Positions 1 to 12,118 of a stretch of 64,000 bases of DNA are shown piece by piece; positions within the stretch are counted from its first letter, which is position 1; the number at the start of each line of letters is the position of its first letter. The stretch comes from Whitmania pigra (Eukaryota; Annelida; Clitellata; Hirudinida; Haemopidae): NCBI GenBank assembly GCA_021613335.1, contig JAJTWR010000398.1:1782001-1846000 (forward strand). Reading direction: 5' to 3'. Below the pieces are notes generated by a model that ran no database searches, was not told the DNA's origin, and saw nothing but the letters and a program-made list of their open reading frames with translations. A program made the translations under genes and the position numbers.

Positions 1-39
1 GTCAATTAAGTCAAGAAATTGATTGATTTATTTTACCAG

Positions 40-317
40 AGGTGAAAAAGGAGATCGAGCTGAGGAACAAGGAGATTGAAGGAATCGCGAAACTGATCCT
101 CAAGAGGCACCAGAGTGTCATCGACGAGGAGAACAAGTTAATGAAAGCCAAGAGAGCAAGGCAGGAATTTTCTAAACCCGCGAAAGTTTACCCACCAACG
201 CCTGCAAGGATTTCCGTGGAATTGGTCAAGAAGAATAAGACGTCCAAGAATCCGTTTGGGAGAGCTTTCCAATCTATGAAGAAGTTTGTGAGGAGAGGAA
301 GAATGGCGCGTGCCTAA
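40..317 (+). CDS. 3' terminal exon of an unrecognised basic, helical protein
   Basis: The window opens inside an intron that ends in a pyrimidine-rich acceptor (ttttaccag, AG at 38-39). From there an open frame runs about 91 codons to TAA at 315-317. The first 40 residues are rich in K, E, R and L and look like a charged coiled coil or long helix. The middle contains a Pro-rich YPPTPARI segment, and the end is strongly basic (MKKFVRRGRMARA). No N-terminus is visible, so this is only the C-terminal exon of a longer protein whose 5' exons lie left of the window. I do not recognise the family. An apparent start at 42 would be GTG and is not a real start; reading simply continues from the previous exon. 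Confidence 0.6.
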
Positions 318-813
318 GGAAAGTTTGGAAAAGACAGGAGCCTTAAGTGGTTCCCCACTGACGGGCGTGATCTTTTTGAGTGGTCACATACAAATGATTG
401 CGTTTGATGTCGTATGTAATTCTTTGTATTGTCGTTTTGTGAGTTTATCACTTATGTTTTGTTCTATAGTTGCTATTTCCATTCCTCATTACATCCCCTG
501 ATTACATTTAATCCAGGCACAAGCATTTCGAGCCTCTAAAAGTGATTTATTTTTAGAAACGAACGTGTCATGGAACTTCCCACAACGTCACATCATAAAC
601 ATGCACTGCTTAATTGCTTTACCTCAATGTGTCTTTCTTAAAATTCTTGTTATTGCTAAGAAATTATCATTTGATATTGTACAGATAACCTACACTTTAT
701 TGAAATAAAGCAGCTTAATCAATGATTAGCAATAATGAAATAATGTCAAAATAATGTTATCAATCTCTGAACTATCTTACACCGAGTTCATTGAACAGCT
801 GAACGTGTTGTCC
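318..813. other. 3' intergenic region between two convergent genes
   Basis: This stretch holds the 3' untranslated regions of the plus-strand gene ending at 317 and the minus-strand gene ending at 814. No further coding signal was seen. The only clear element is the pair of opposed polyadenylation signals at 696-709. Confidence 0.5.
696..709. terminator. Opposed, nearly overlapping polyadenylation signals
   Basis: TTTATT at 696-701 reads AATAAA on the minus strand and serves the gene whose stop codon is at 814-816. AATAAA at 704-709 serves the plus-strand gene ending at 317. The two hexamers are two bases apart, so two convergent transcripts would share one short 3' processing region. This rests on consensus only. 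Confidence 0.5.
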
Positions 814-3168
814 TCAGTTGACGAGGACAGGTCTTCTTCTGACCTTGAAAGTGTCACCCATGTTACGGTCCAACAAACTCATGTCTGAGAACTTCACCCT
901 GAATTTCCTTCCGTCGTCAGATGTTATACAAGCTCTCATTTTGTTGCTTTTGTAGGCTGCCTCGATCTTGTCATTCTGGAAATGAAAATAATCGTTCCTT
1001 TTAATTTAACTTTAATAAATTACAGGAAGGATAAATATAGTTATAAATTATAATTACAACAGATAAATATGTTATAACTCTAACAAATAATTGTTTGAAT
1101 AAGTAACAAGCTGATGCAACTACTGAGAAGAATGACCATAAACCTTATCCAAAATATCCCACTGATTGCGACTGTTTTGAAAGTACCACAGGTAAACAAA
1201 ACGACCATCCAAAAGTTCAGCTCTTTTGATGTTTAAAGTTTGATGATCATCATCAAGCCGAGCCACTTGTTCATCGAAATTCAAGGTCATTTGCGAACAT
1301 TCAGGCAGGTATTTCTGAATCTCTTTTGGACACTATGGGGGAAGGTTAAGACATTTGAATTAACTTTTGTAAAAAACAAAAATCACGAACAAACTATTAC
1401 TATTACTAAACAAACTAAAACTATTACAGGAACAACGATCTGAGAGGAATTGGGATCAGAAAATTCCTTCTCAATATTTTCATCCACTTTTGCATCGAAA
1501 TTGTACCAATTCCCAATAAATTCCACGCTCCAACAACTTGTGCTCTTTTTCAACCTTTTTGGGGAAGAACAACGAGATGTACTCCTACTTCCTGTAATGC
1601 TCCACTTTAGAATTGCAAAAAAGTCTCTGACATTTTCTGAACTGAAAAGTTAAATGCACCTTTACATTTCCAGCCATTTTAGCTCCCTCTATTTGTTTAA
1701 ATACTATAAAACAAATGAAAATAAACTTTACTTGTCTTTTGACGCTTTCTTTGGCTTTTTGGGTGCTAAAATCTGGCAATAAACGTCAGGTAAGCTATCG
1801 GTTGTGCATCCAACTCCAAAATTCCGCAGCAAGCGGAGAGAATGAGGGGAAGTGAGAGAATGAGTCAAGGGACATCCAACAGATGATGCACCTTCCTCGG
1901 GTTCCAACATCTGAGATGGACCTTCAGGGCATTTTCCAAGTATAAACTTTTGGCAGATGTGAAGTCTGGTGCATTGATCATGGTGGTTACAAATCCCATC
2001 CTCATTGTAGTAGGGACACACCTTTAATAATATTTTCACAATGGAATTATTTTGTGCTTTCTTAATAACACATGTGTAATACCGAGATTTTATTTCCAAA
2101 GTCAAATCACTGATATTGGTTCAGCAAATTTGATAATAATAACCATAAAAATAACTTGCTTGCACTAATGCCTTGAATTCAATGACTAATGACTTCAAAA
2201 CATTCATTTGAAATTGTCCTTTTAAATTGAAAATAAAAGTAAATTACCTGAGGTTGGGACAATTTAATGATTTTGAGTTGATCGTCCGTCGAGAATTTAT
2301 CAAAAAATGGTGAACGGAGAATCTTTCTATTGTGATCATCATTCACTCTATGACTCAAATGGCATCTAAGGCATCGATCATCCAAGAATCTCGTGCAGAG
2401 GTGAAGAAACTGACAGTCAGGATTTTGACAGGTGTCTTCGACCTCAACCTCCTGTCCCAGCAAATATTTCCCACAAAGTTTTGCTTCTTTGACTCTAACA
2501 CCATACATCGACACCATTCTTTCAGTGTTCTCAAAACAAACAAAGATGTCATCGTGTTCTTTGAACCAATCTTTATGTGCCTGGGAATGATTCTTGTTAG
2601 GGAAGTCCAGGGGAGACATTTTTGACAGGTGTGAATATTTCACTCGTCCATGGTAAGGACCGTCAAGCATCTTTTTGAAGATTCTTTCAACATTTGGACC
2701 TACTGCATGTTGATTTTAATTAAAAGATTATTAGGATACAAATTTTGTAAACCTTTAACATTTAAATTATCTTGAGGAGATGCAAAAAAAAAAATTAGAT
2801 GACAAGAGAAAATTTCGTAATTTAATTATTTTTAATCATATTATTGTTAATGAACTTCAGTTTTGTAGCTTTTCCAGATTAAATCTACTGGAATTCTATC
2901 ATTCATTGTCACATTTCATTTAAGCAAATGTATTTACAATCAAATATTTATATAAATTTAAGATATGGGATAGCATTTAAATTAACCATTTCCATAAACT
3001 TGATAAATAATTCGATGCCTTAAAAAATCTGTAAAATATGTAATGAAAATACATCCAAATACAAATGAAATTGTTAAATGTCATGTTAAAACGTGAAACA
3101 TTTACAAGAACTTCAAATAATCTCATTTAATCGCGAACATCAAACCTACATTCGCCGTGTTCATCCAT
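814..3168 (-). CDS. CCCH zinc-finger / double WWE protein, ZAP/PARP12-like without PARP domain
   Basis: Coding exons 5' to 3': 3168-3150, 2699-2248, 2021-1732, 1641-1428, 1332-1144, 975-814. They sum to 1326 bp (441 residues) and all phases close. After the N-terminal region there are Cys/His fingers. One is a perfect C-x8-C-x5-C-x3-H (CPYYNEDGIC... with Cys at residue 159), flanked by C-x7-C-x2-C-x3-H motifs. The C-terminal half carries two WWE modules. The second is clear: YLWYFQNSRNQWDILDK, then IEAAY, then the terminal RRRP motif. WWE modules bind poly- or iso-ADP-ribose. This architecture is that of PARP12/PARP13 (ZC3HAV1), RNA-binding proteins that in vertebrates act on foreign or stress RNA. 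Here TGA follows five codons after the last WWE, so no ADP-ribosyltransferase domain is encoded. The 19-bp first exon is inferred from phase and a GTAGGT donor and is the least certain part. Confidence 0.8.
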
Positions 3169-4322
3169 CGTGTAAAAACCCTTTTTCCCAGGTTTCGCTA
3201 CTGACTGTATTGCTGAATCATAATTTATTTGACGTCATTTTCCACATCATTTTAAAGCCTCTTAACATTTTATAAGTTGCATTATATTAATACAAGCTAA
3301 CAACTTTGTACAGTTTAAAACTATGCTTTTTCATTTTCCTCCACCTGCTTTGGAAACAAAAAATTAGGTAGACCTAGTTTTAAAAAAAAACAGGGAATTT
3401 TTATAAATTTCTCTACTTTCCAAGCAGTTTTCTATTTTAATGGCATTTGATGTGATGTGGGAGAGTACATCAAAAAATAAATTCACCGTGGTCACCATAT
3501 TCGTCTGGGGAACGCTTTTTATCAGACTGACAGGATCTGCATTTCGTAAGTACAGCATATTTCATGTGCATTAATTCATTTCAAAGAGTTTTGGATATAG
3601 TTTAATTGCTGAGAAGATGAATAGAAGATATGTAGAGCATATTGAACAGAAGATTTTCCAGCAACGTTTCTGACAGATGTTTTATGATTTTGTTAATATT
3701 TAAAAAATTTTGTATATATTTTGTTGAAACATTTAATATATATTTTCATAATGAAATTTTTACTAGCTACCTATTAGGAATAGAAAACGTTTAACTGAAA
3801 TATTGCTTAGGCGTTTCTTAATATAAAATAAATTAATTTTAAACAATTATTAAATGTTAATTGGTATATTTTTGAACGATTTATAAATTATATTTCTATT
3901 ACACAACATCACTGCAACACCTTTGATATGCAAAGTAAACAATTTCGTGCCTGTTTATGACTGCTTATGAGGCGCGCATAAGCCAGTGGTTCACCAAAAA
4001 CATCAATTAATGTCGCCACATAATTGAAGTAGCCGCATAAATTATTTAGAATTGAATTGAATTTATATCATCAAATTTTTGTTTTGTTAATATGTCAGTT
4101 ATTTCCCAGGTGTGTTTTTGTTTAATGATTAGCAAATCCAATTTTACTGGCTTTTGGGATAATTTATGACATTCATTATGAGGATAAATTTGTCTTAAAA
4201 GTTTCAGCCCAAAACTTTGGATAGAAACATGTTTAGCCTTTTTAAATGAATACACCTTAAAAGAAACTTGTAATATTTTATCTTTTCTACAAATTACTTT
4301 TCAAATTCACTTGTTTGTTTAG
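3169..4322. other. Upstream/intronic AT-rich stretch between divergent genes
   Basis: This stretch probably holds the promoter of the minus-strand CCCH/WWE gene and the 5' end of the plus-strand kinase gene. The first kinase exon visible (4323) is phase 0 and has no start codon, so at least one short 5' exon should lie here or further left. I could not place it with confidence. Confidence 0.4.
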
Positions 4323-7300
4323 AACAAAGTGGATCCTGAGGACAGCTTCACAAAGCTTGAAAGAATTGGGAGAGGTTCTTTTGGAGAAGTATTCAAGGGA
4401 TTGGATAAGCTGTCCCAAAAAATTGTAGCCATAAAAATTATCGACTTAGAGGAAGCTGAAGATGAAATTGAGGACATCCAACAGGAAATTATGGTCCTGT
4501 CTCAGTGCAATAGTGAGCACATCACCAAATACTATGGTTCATATCTTAAGGTGGGAGTTTATTGTTTATGTTTTTATCGTTTAATATGCATCACCACGTT
4601 TTGAATATTCTCATTTATTTAAAAATTTACAATTCATCGAGGGTCTATACCAAACTGAAAAACAATTAAAATAGTAAAACTTTATCAGAACTTTAGAAAA
4701 GAAATTCTTGAATAGTAAAGTGCCAATGCTAATAATAATAATTAATTAATAATTACCCAGAATAAAAAACCCAACTAATTTTGTTCTATTAAACCTTTCT
4801 TATTTTGAGAAAATGCATCCTTCTTTATCTTGTTATGCCATTCTGGTTGATGCTACCTCATTGTTTTTGAAAATTAAGATTATTTGTTGGAATTACCCAA
4901 ACTTTTTATTTACATGGCCTATAAAATAAAAGTTATGTAGCAATTATTCGTTAATTACGTAAATAAAACAAACTTCTGCAGAAGGAAGATTATATTTAAA
5001 TTATGATCGATGAAGTTGAAGGGGTTTCTGGGACATTTGAGAAAATCGTACGACCACTGTAAAATTTGAAGAGGGAGATTGGAATGCGCTTGATATTGTT
5101 ATGGCACTTGTTTCGATGAAGTGTTCACGGCAATTGTTTGCAATAGGTTCAATTCGTCATCTGTGAATTCATGCATTCATGCGATGTTCTCGTGCTAGTT
5201 CAATAAACAATGCCACTGTTTGTCAAACAATAAGGTTGGCTGATTGCAGCAACGATAATTGCCATGACAAAACGGTATTGCTTGCTTTATCGAAAGTCGT
5301 CAAACTTTTTGATTTTTTATCGCAAGTGATAATATTAAGAATTGCATGAAAAGAAATGCAGTGACTCAGAAGATTAATAAAAACTATTTATTGACCTGAA
5401 CTGTTGAAATGTCATTTTGAATGCTAGAATGAAACATGTAACCATTCATCTGATTATTGACCATCATCATCATCATCATCATTCTAATGGTTCATAAAGT
5501 CTAATTAGGATTCTGTTTTAAGATACACCTCCTAATTATGTCATCATTGATGCACTTAATGCTTGCACCATTGTCAACATCGCATCATCGATCTTTCAGC
5601 ATCATTATCTATGACTTTTAGAGATTTTTACACACAATCAATTATTACATAACATATTATGGACTTATCTTTATTCATTAAACTTGGGACCACTTAAGCT
5701 GGCAGTTGTAGACGATTGCAGAAATGCAAACCGTTAATCTAACCGAAGATAAATTTCAGTGCACATCTATGTAGAGGTTTTGCTGCTTGAGATTAATTGA
5801 AAATATTAACACAACTTACCGATGATGTGATGGTGACGATGATGATAATGATGATGGTGATAACTAATGGATAATTTTATTACTCGACCGAGTTGTTTGT
5901 GATATTCCTAAATATTTTTAAAACCTTTTAATGAAAACCAGGAGAGCCTTGTTTTAAGTTCAGAAATTTTAAATTCAGTTGATGTTTTTTTTAAATTCTT
6001 TTAAATTTTATTGAATATTTAATTGAGCAAGAAATAACAAACAGAGGACATGATGTTTGATTTGTTCAGCGGTTTGTTGGAATGGAGACAAAATGTCAAG
6101 AAGCTTTTGGCTTCTGTTGTTTAATCCTTTTTTTATTCCTTAATTCATATTTTTTTATATTTGCAAGTTATGTTATTATTTTTATTTTATTTTGTATTAT
6201 TTAATATCTTAATATTTATGATTTTGACTTTTTAACCACAACTTGTTTTACTTAAATAAATAAAATAAAATTAATCGAAACCATCAACATCCAAGTTTCT
6301 ATGAAACTGATGAGTTTAATTTACAAACCTCAAATTGACCTCAACAAGCAGATCCTAAATTGCAATTTCCACAGAATTTATTATTATTTTGAACAGCAAA
6401 CTGGTGAATAAGTGTAACATTGTGTTTGTAAAATTAGCATTCATTTCATGAAGTAAGTGTCAATTGTTACTTTAAACGCTGTCTAGGGCACGAAACTGTG
6501 GATCATCATGGAGTACCTCGGGGGAGGCTCGGCCCTGGATCTCATGAAGGCGGGGACGTTCGAGGAGAGCTTCATATCCATTATCCTCAGGGAGGTTTTG
6601 AAGGGCCTGGAGTATCTTCATTCCGAAGGCAAGATACACAGAGATATTAAAGGTGGGCTGCATTCTTTGCACTCATGTTTTCATGAAGGTGAACAGGTTA
6701 GGGTAAGCAGACGTATGTCACATGTGTTGAACAATTGAACAGTCTACATCAGCGTGAATAGTTGGAATATTTTCATCCAAAGTTATGTTACATCCCTACT
6801 GAATCTGCCTTGCTAAATTCAATTTTGAGTGCAATTTTGTAAAGAATTGTTATAATTGTAGCTGGCATTTTACAATATGGCAATTGAATCGAGCGTTAAA
6901 CATTTCTCTGGACCTTTGAGTGTCGTTGGTCGATGAATAACTCACATTTAAAGTGTAAAATGTGTAAAATTATGACCCAAGGAAGTGCTGAAAGAACTGA
7001 TTTAAGTGAGGTGCTTTGTCAACTCTTCAACTTTCTCTCATTCATTTAAACATTCATCAAATTCCATGAATAAATGAAAGTCAAGTTGTGAAACCACTTC
7101 TTATCTCTCAGCTTCTCGTGATGAAGGAAGCAATTTTTCACTTGCTCGGACCGACCAATTTCTCGCAACAACGTGTGACCGTGAAATCCCAATGCACGAT
7201 ACTCAGCGTCACACGTTTTTTGCCTGGGCTGGACATGAGCACATTTTCTCTCCTCATATTAACACACCTGAGTAGCTTTGTGGCTTTGAAATAGTTTTGG

Positions 7301-10252
7301 CCAAGGAACACTTCAAATTGTTTCTTGAGGTGGACCCTTGAGTCGTTTTATTGCAGTTTCTTTTATGGCTTTGATGTTTGCGTTTAAGATATTTTAATTG
7401 AATAACATTTTTCTAAATTAAAAAAAAAATTATGCAAAACCTGTCTTGCTTACTAAGATACACTGTATTACAATAGCATCTGATTGCTTACATGTTCCTG
7501 CTATTGTTTTCATGCTCTTTCTGGTTTGAATGAATGTTGTTAATCAATTTTTTATTTGAGAATTTAATTTTAATCTGTGATAAGAAATAAAGTTATTGTT
7601 CTCATTTTTACTATCATTGTAACAACTACTTAAACAATTTTGAAGGAAGTATTTTGAATAATTTCAAAGAAATTTTTAATATGAATGGACTAAATTGTCT
7701 TTAATTTGATTAACATCTTAGATTCAAAGCAACCAGCCTAAGTTCTAATTTACATTTTGAGACCATTTAAATTTCCTTTTTGATTATTCAATTTCTAAAG
7801 AAAAAGAAAAAGAAATAGGTTTTTACTTGCATCTGTTGTGAATGTAAATTGTGAGCCACATGTTTGTAATGTCGTGTGTACTGAAGAATTCACTTTGAAA
7901 TATGTGTGAGTACATCTGCATCCTTAAGCATTATCAATATCGATTGCCAGGCAACCAGGATGAATTCGAGACCACCAATTTTAACTAATTAATAAATTGA
8001 TGTTAAATTAATAAAATATTGTTAAGATTCTTTGTTAAAATTAGCTTTTAGTGTCCAAATAGCAAATTTCTCAATTATTAATTATAAAATGTGCAATTAG
8101 CCTAAGTCTTGAATTAATAACCATCTAGCTGTGAAATGAGTTTTGACTATGCTCTGCCTGTAAGTGAAATGAAAATTTTGGTTAATGAGTCGAGTAAATA
8201 ATATGTTAATTAATCATGTTGGCCCAACAGCTGCAAACATCTTGCTCTCCGAGTCTGGAGAGGTGAAGCTGGCGGACTTTGGTGTTGCGGGCCAACTGGG
8301 CAACACCATTAGCAAGAGAGAGACCTTCGTTGGAACCCCATTTTGGATGGCACCGGAGGTCATTAAACAAGTTCCGTACGATTCCAAGGTGACTACGAAA
8401 GCATGTAGTTTGTTTTAACATGGGCCTAGGATTATTATATCGTTTAATGCTTTTATTAGGTAATTGATATAGAATTAGAATAATCGTTGGAATTGCTTTA
8501 TTGCTTCCTCGATTTCAGGCCGACATGTGGAGCTTGGGCATCACGGCAATTGAACTTGCCAAAGGTCAGCCGCCGAACTCTGACCTTCACCCCATGAAGG
8601 TTCTCTTTCAAATACCAAAAGCAGATCCTCCACAGCTCGGTGAAGGCTTCAGTAAAATCTTTCGAGATTTTGTTTCAAAATGTCTCAACAAAGACCCGAT
8701 TCATGTACGTTGATCGCCAATCTCAAAATGTTTCTAAGTTCATTCGCTTTGGCCGTTGATATTCATCGTTGACGAAATGTTCGATTTTGTTTCCAAAACA
8801 GAGGCCCACTGCGAAGGATCTTTTGAGGCATGCGTTCATAAGGTATGCGAAGAAGACTTCCTACCTGGTGGAACTCATAGACAGGTTCAAAAACTGGAAG
8901 AGTCTGCACGGCACTGATTCCGATTGGTCTCATGATGACGACTATGATGATGATGATGAGGATGACCAGGACGAGTTAGTCATTGTTCAGAATTTTAAGA
9001 AACAAAGGTATTCAATCTAAAATTGAATATTTATTAATATTATTTTAATTATTGGAGAAGTTAGTGATTGATTTGTAAAACAAATGTTTCGAATGCACTA
9101 TATATATATATATATATATGCATGTATGTAAGCATTTCCTTTTATTAGCAGAAATAAAATTAAATCAAAATTAATTTGATCGCATTGATCCAGCGATGCC
9201 GGTAACACTATAAAAATTGACTGGGTGTGGGGCGACACCGTCAAATACAAGGTCGGTCCCTGGATGAAGCAACAAGCTCCGGATCCTCCACCGAAGCCAG
9301 TCGTGGCCAACAACACCTCAGCTAACCTGATCAGCGACCCACCAAGGGCGCTGCCACTGCCCCACAAAATCCCAATTCTTTCCTCTTTGAAGTCCTCGCC
9401 GACTTCGTACGACATAGCGCCATTGAAGTCGGGCAAACAGGTTTGAGTGGTGATCAACTTTTTAGAGTCATATTTAATCATAAGATTTATATTGTACTGA
9501 TCAATTGTGACTTCTAATTACAAGATTAAATTACATTAAATTAAATTCGATCATGAGATTTTGTAAATTAACGACTCGTTTTTGTTCCTTCGTTCGAGCA
9601 GACTCCTGAGAAACATGTTACTAAGGTTGTTTTTTTATTATTTTATTTTTTGGATGAATTCAATAACATTTCAAACAAAAAAGTGATTCTCCTAAATAGC
9701 CGCAAAAGGATTCGGATAAGCCAGACTTGATAAAATTTTCATCAGTTGTAATCTCTTCAAAATCTCTGAGTGCAACAATCAATCCAATTTTAAATGAGGT
9801 TATCATCAATTAAGTTATTATTTATGATATACTATTATTACTGTTATCATTTTCATTCAATTTCTGATTGCATTTTAAATGAGATTATCATCAATTATTT
9901 TATTATTTACAAATATAAAGCTATTAATATAAAGTGATTAATTTCCATTCAACATATGATTCTATGCTTTTTTTTTAAATAATCTTTACAAATATTTAAA
10001 ACATAGATTGTCTAAACATCATTTATTAAACATTATTCGTTAAAATTTCATCATCTCACCTCTTGTTGAATTCAAAAGATGGGACTCCCTTACGACCTTC
10101 TCAGCGACTTCCGAGTGTCGCTGGAGCATGCGGACATGCTGTGCGCCGGAATCGTCGACGATTTCGTTGCCGAGGTAATCGGCTCGCACGTCGGGCACTC
10201 CATGAGCTGGGGACAGGTGGAAGCTTGCATCATGAAGACGAAAAAGTTTTGA
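4323..10252 (+). CDS. STK24/25/26: GCKIII serine/threonine kinase, STK24/25/26 family (5' exon missing)
   Basis: Coding exons: 4323-4550, 6487-6652, 8231-8388, 8519-8704, 8802-9007, 9194-9440, 9602-9625, 9700-9798, 10079-10252 (TGA at 10250-10252). They total 1488 bp with all phases consistent, giving 495 residues plus a missing N-terminus. Motifs run in kinase order: glycine loop [12 protein letters not shown] lysine, the family-specific [14 protein letters not shown], hinge [26 protein letters not shown], and activation segment [13 protein letters not shown]. Only one human subfamily (MST3, YSK1, MST4) matches this closely. The kinase domain is followed by an acidic tract ([14 protein letters not shown]), a Pro-rich linker and a C-terminal helical region corresponding to the dimer/CCM3 (PDCD10)-binding part. 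Members act at the Golgi and in STRIPAK complexes in polarity and migration. Introns are large (1.9 and 1.6 kb) near the 5' end. Which of the three vertebrate paralogues is closest cannot be decided here. Confidence 0.93.
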
Positions 10253-12118
10253 TGGGAATTTGGTTATAGTTATTGTCTAATTTTAATTTTTCATTGTTGT
10301 TGTTTACTTTTTGAAGCTAAGTTTGTAATAATAGTGATAACGTGGTCTGGGTTTACCGAAGTAAATGGGCTATAATTATTTTAAATAGTAATATTTATAA
10401 TAATGATCATAGTGGTAATCAGTTTGTCAAATAATTTGATCGTAATTAAGTAATTGTAACTGGATATTATTTAAGCGATACATTCGAGGTTGTAATTTTT
10501 AATTAATGAACTTTCAATGTTGCCGAAATGCCGGAGATACGCTTCAGACATTCCTTGTTAAGACCATTTCACTCACAATCCTCGGTTAGGAGTTAGTGAC
10601 GTGCGAGTCAGCATATTTATCAGTTAACAAGATAACAAGCAGTCGTACGTGCAGTCATTCGATGTTGTTGCTTCCACACTTGAGCCATTTTCGATGACTT
10701 TACGTCGTCCTTGTGGTGCAGTCGCGTTTTGCAGGCGCTGGTTCGGCCATTTTTTGCTTTTGACATTCTTGCCTTTGGAAATCAGCCTTAAAATATTATT
10801 TTTTAATCCGTTCTTTCCTTTCCATCATAACGTGCATTCCAGGCGCAGTCTCATCTTTTGATTTTCAATTTCATTTGGCTAGATCGATAATGCGATTCCT
10901 GTACATACGTATTGATTCCTAGTCATATGGTGATTCAAGTATTTCCAAATAAAAGTCAAATGCACTTGTGTTGAATAACATTAAATATTGAACATCGTTC
11001 GTGCAGGAGCCGCTCGTGAAATATCGATTAATGTTCGAATGATGTGAACATTGCAATATAGTGTGCTGCAAAATTACAGTAAGTTTATTTATGATAATGA
11101 TACTAGCAATAATATTAATAACAATAATAATTCGTTTGCACTTGCAATCACAAGATTTCTGAAAGCAAGCAATAGGACGTGAGCACGAATACGATTGTTT
11201 GCAGACCGATCGGACTTACGTTTTCAAATAATTGAGGTCAGTCAACCATAAGCAAAGCAAAATGGCAAAATCTCAAGCATTGAAATCATGGTGTAATTGC
11301 AATCTGTTTTGCTTTGAGTACTAAATGAAAATTTTACCACAAGTCGTCACGATTCCGTCACCTGTCGCAAACCTTTTAAACCTCCGAAGAGTTTAACGCG
11401 AGTAAAAGGCCGTTTCAAAATTATTTTTTTATAAATATAGAATAGTAAAAGACCATTAATGAATGTTTATTTCAATTGTTAAATCTGTCCCAATACGGAT
11501 GACAAATCAGATACAAATGATTTTTCATCAATTGTCATGGTTCATTGGACCCAGATAAATTTACATAGATAATGCCACGGTTCATCAGACTGGAGCATTA
11601 AGGATTGAGTATCCTAATCACTAGCATTTGATGATCATTCGATTGCCACATTTGCAGTTCGGTTCAGTCATGTGCGCATAATGAATCTGGTAAATATCTG
11701 TCGATCGACATTCTTAAATATCCGCTACAAATGATGGCAGCATGATTTATTCACAGCTCTATATAAACAGGCAATAAATAATAAATAAATAAATATTTTA
11801 TTACAATCAACACAATCCAAGCAAAAAAAAAGAAAAAATGAAGATGGATCGATAATACATCTGCAGCTTGAGATCACTAACAACCAGAAAGAAATAAACC
11901 AACTGAATTCTGTGCAAAGATTCCAAATAATGAATTTTGATGTAAATTAGAAGTGAACATCTTGAGGCAATGATGACGACGACGATGATCATGACGACGA
12001 TGATGATAGCGATGGAAATGGTTAGATTAAGTGCAGTTTGGGAGTGATTGTCAATGACGAGTTACAAATTTACAGACATGAACATGTTAAGAATGGCCTA
12101 ATCAGAGGTCGATTAGTA
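10253..12118. other. Intergenic region between convergent kinase and phosphatase genes
   Basis: It contains the two 3' UTRs. AATAAA at 10948-10953 is a candidate polyadenylation signal for the plus-strand kinase. TTTATT at 11797-11802 (AATAAA on minus) is a candidate for PPM1L. A GAT/GAC triplet run lies at about 11968-12016. I see no supported gene. The open frame at 10649-10861 has no recognisable motif. Confidence 0.45.

Noticed and set aside
10649..10861. 70-codon frame in slightly GC-richer DNA
   Set aside because: It lies between two convergent 3' ends with no recognisable domain and is probably UTR or intergenic.
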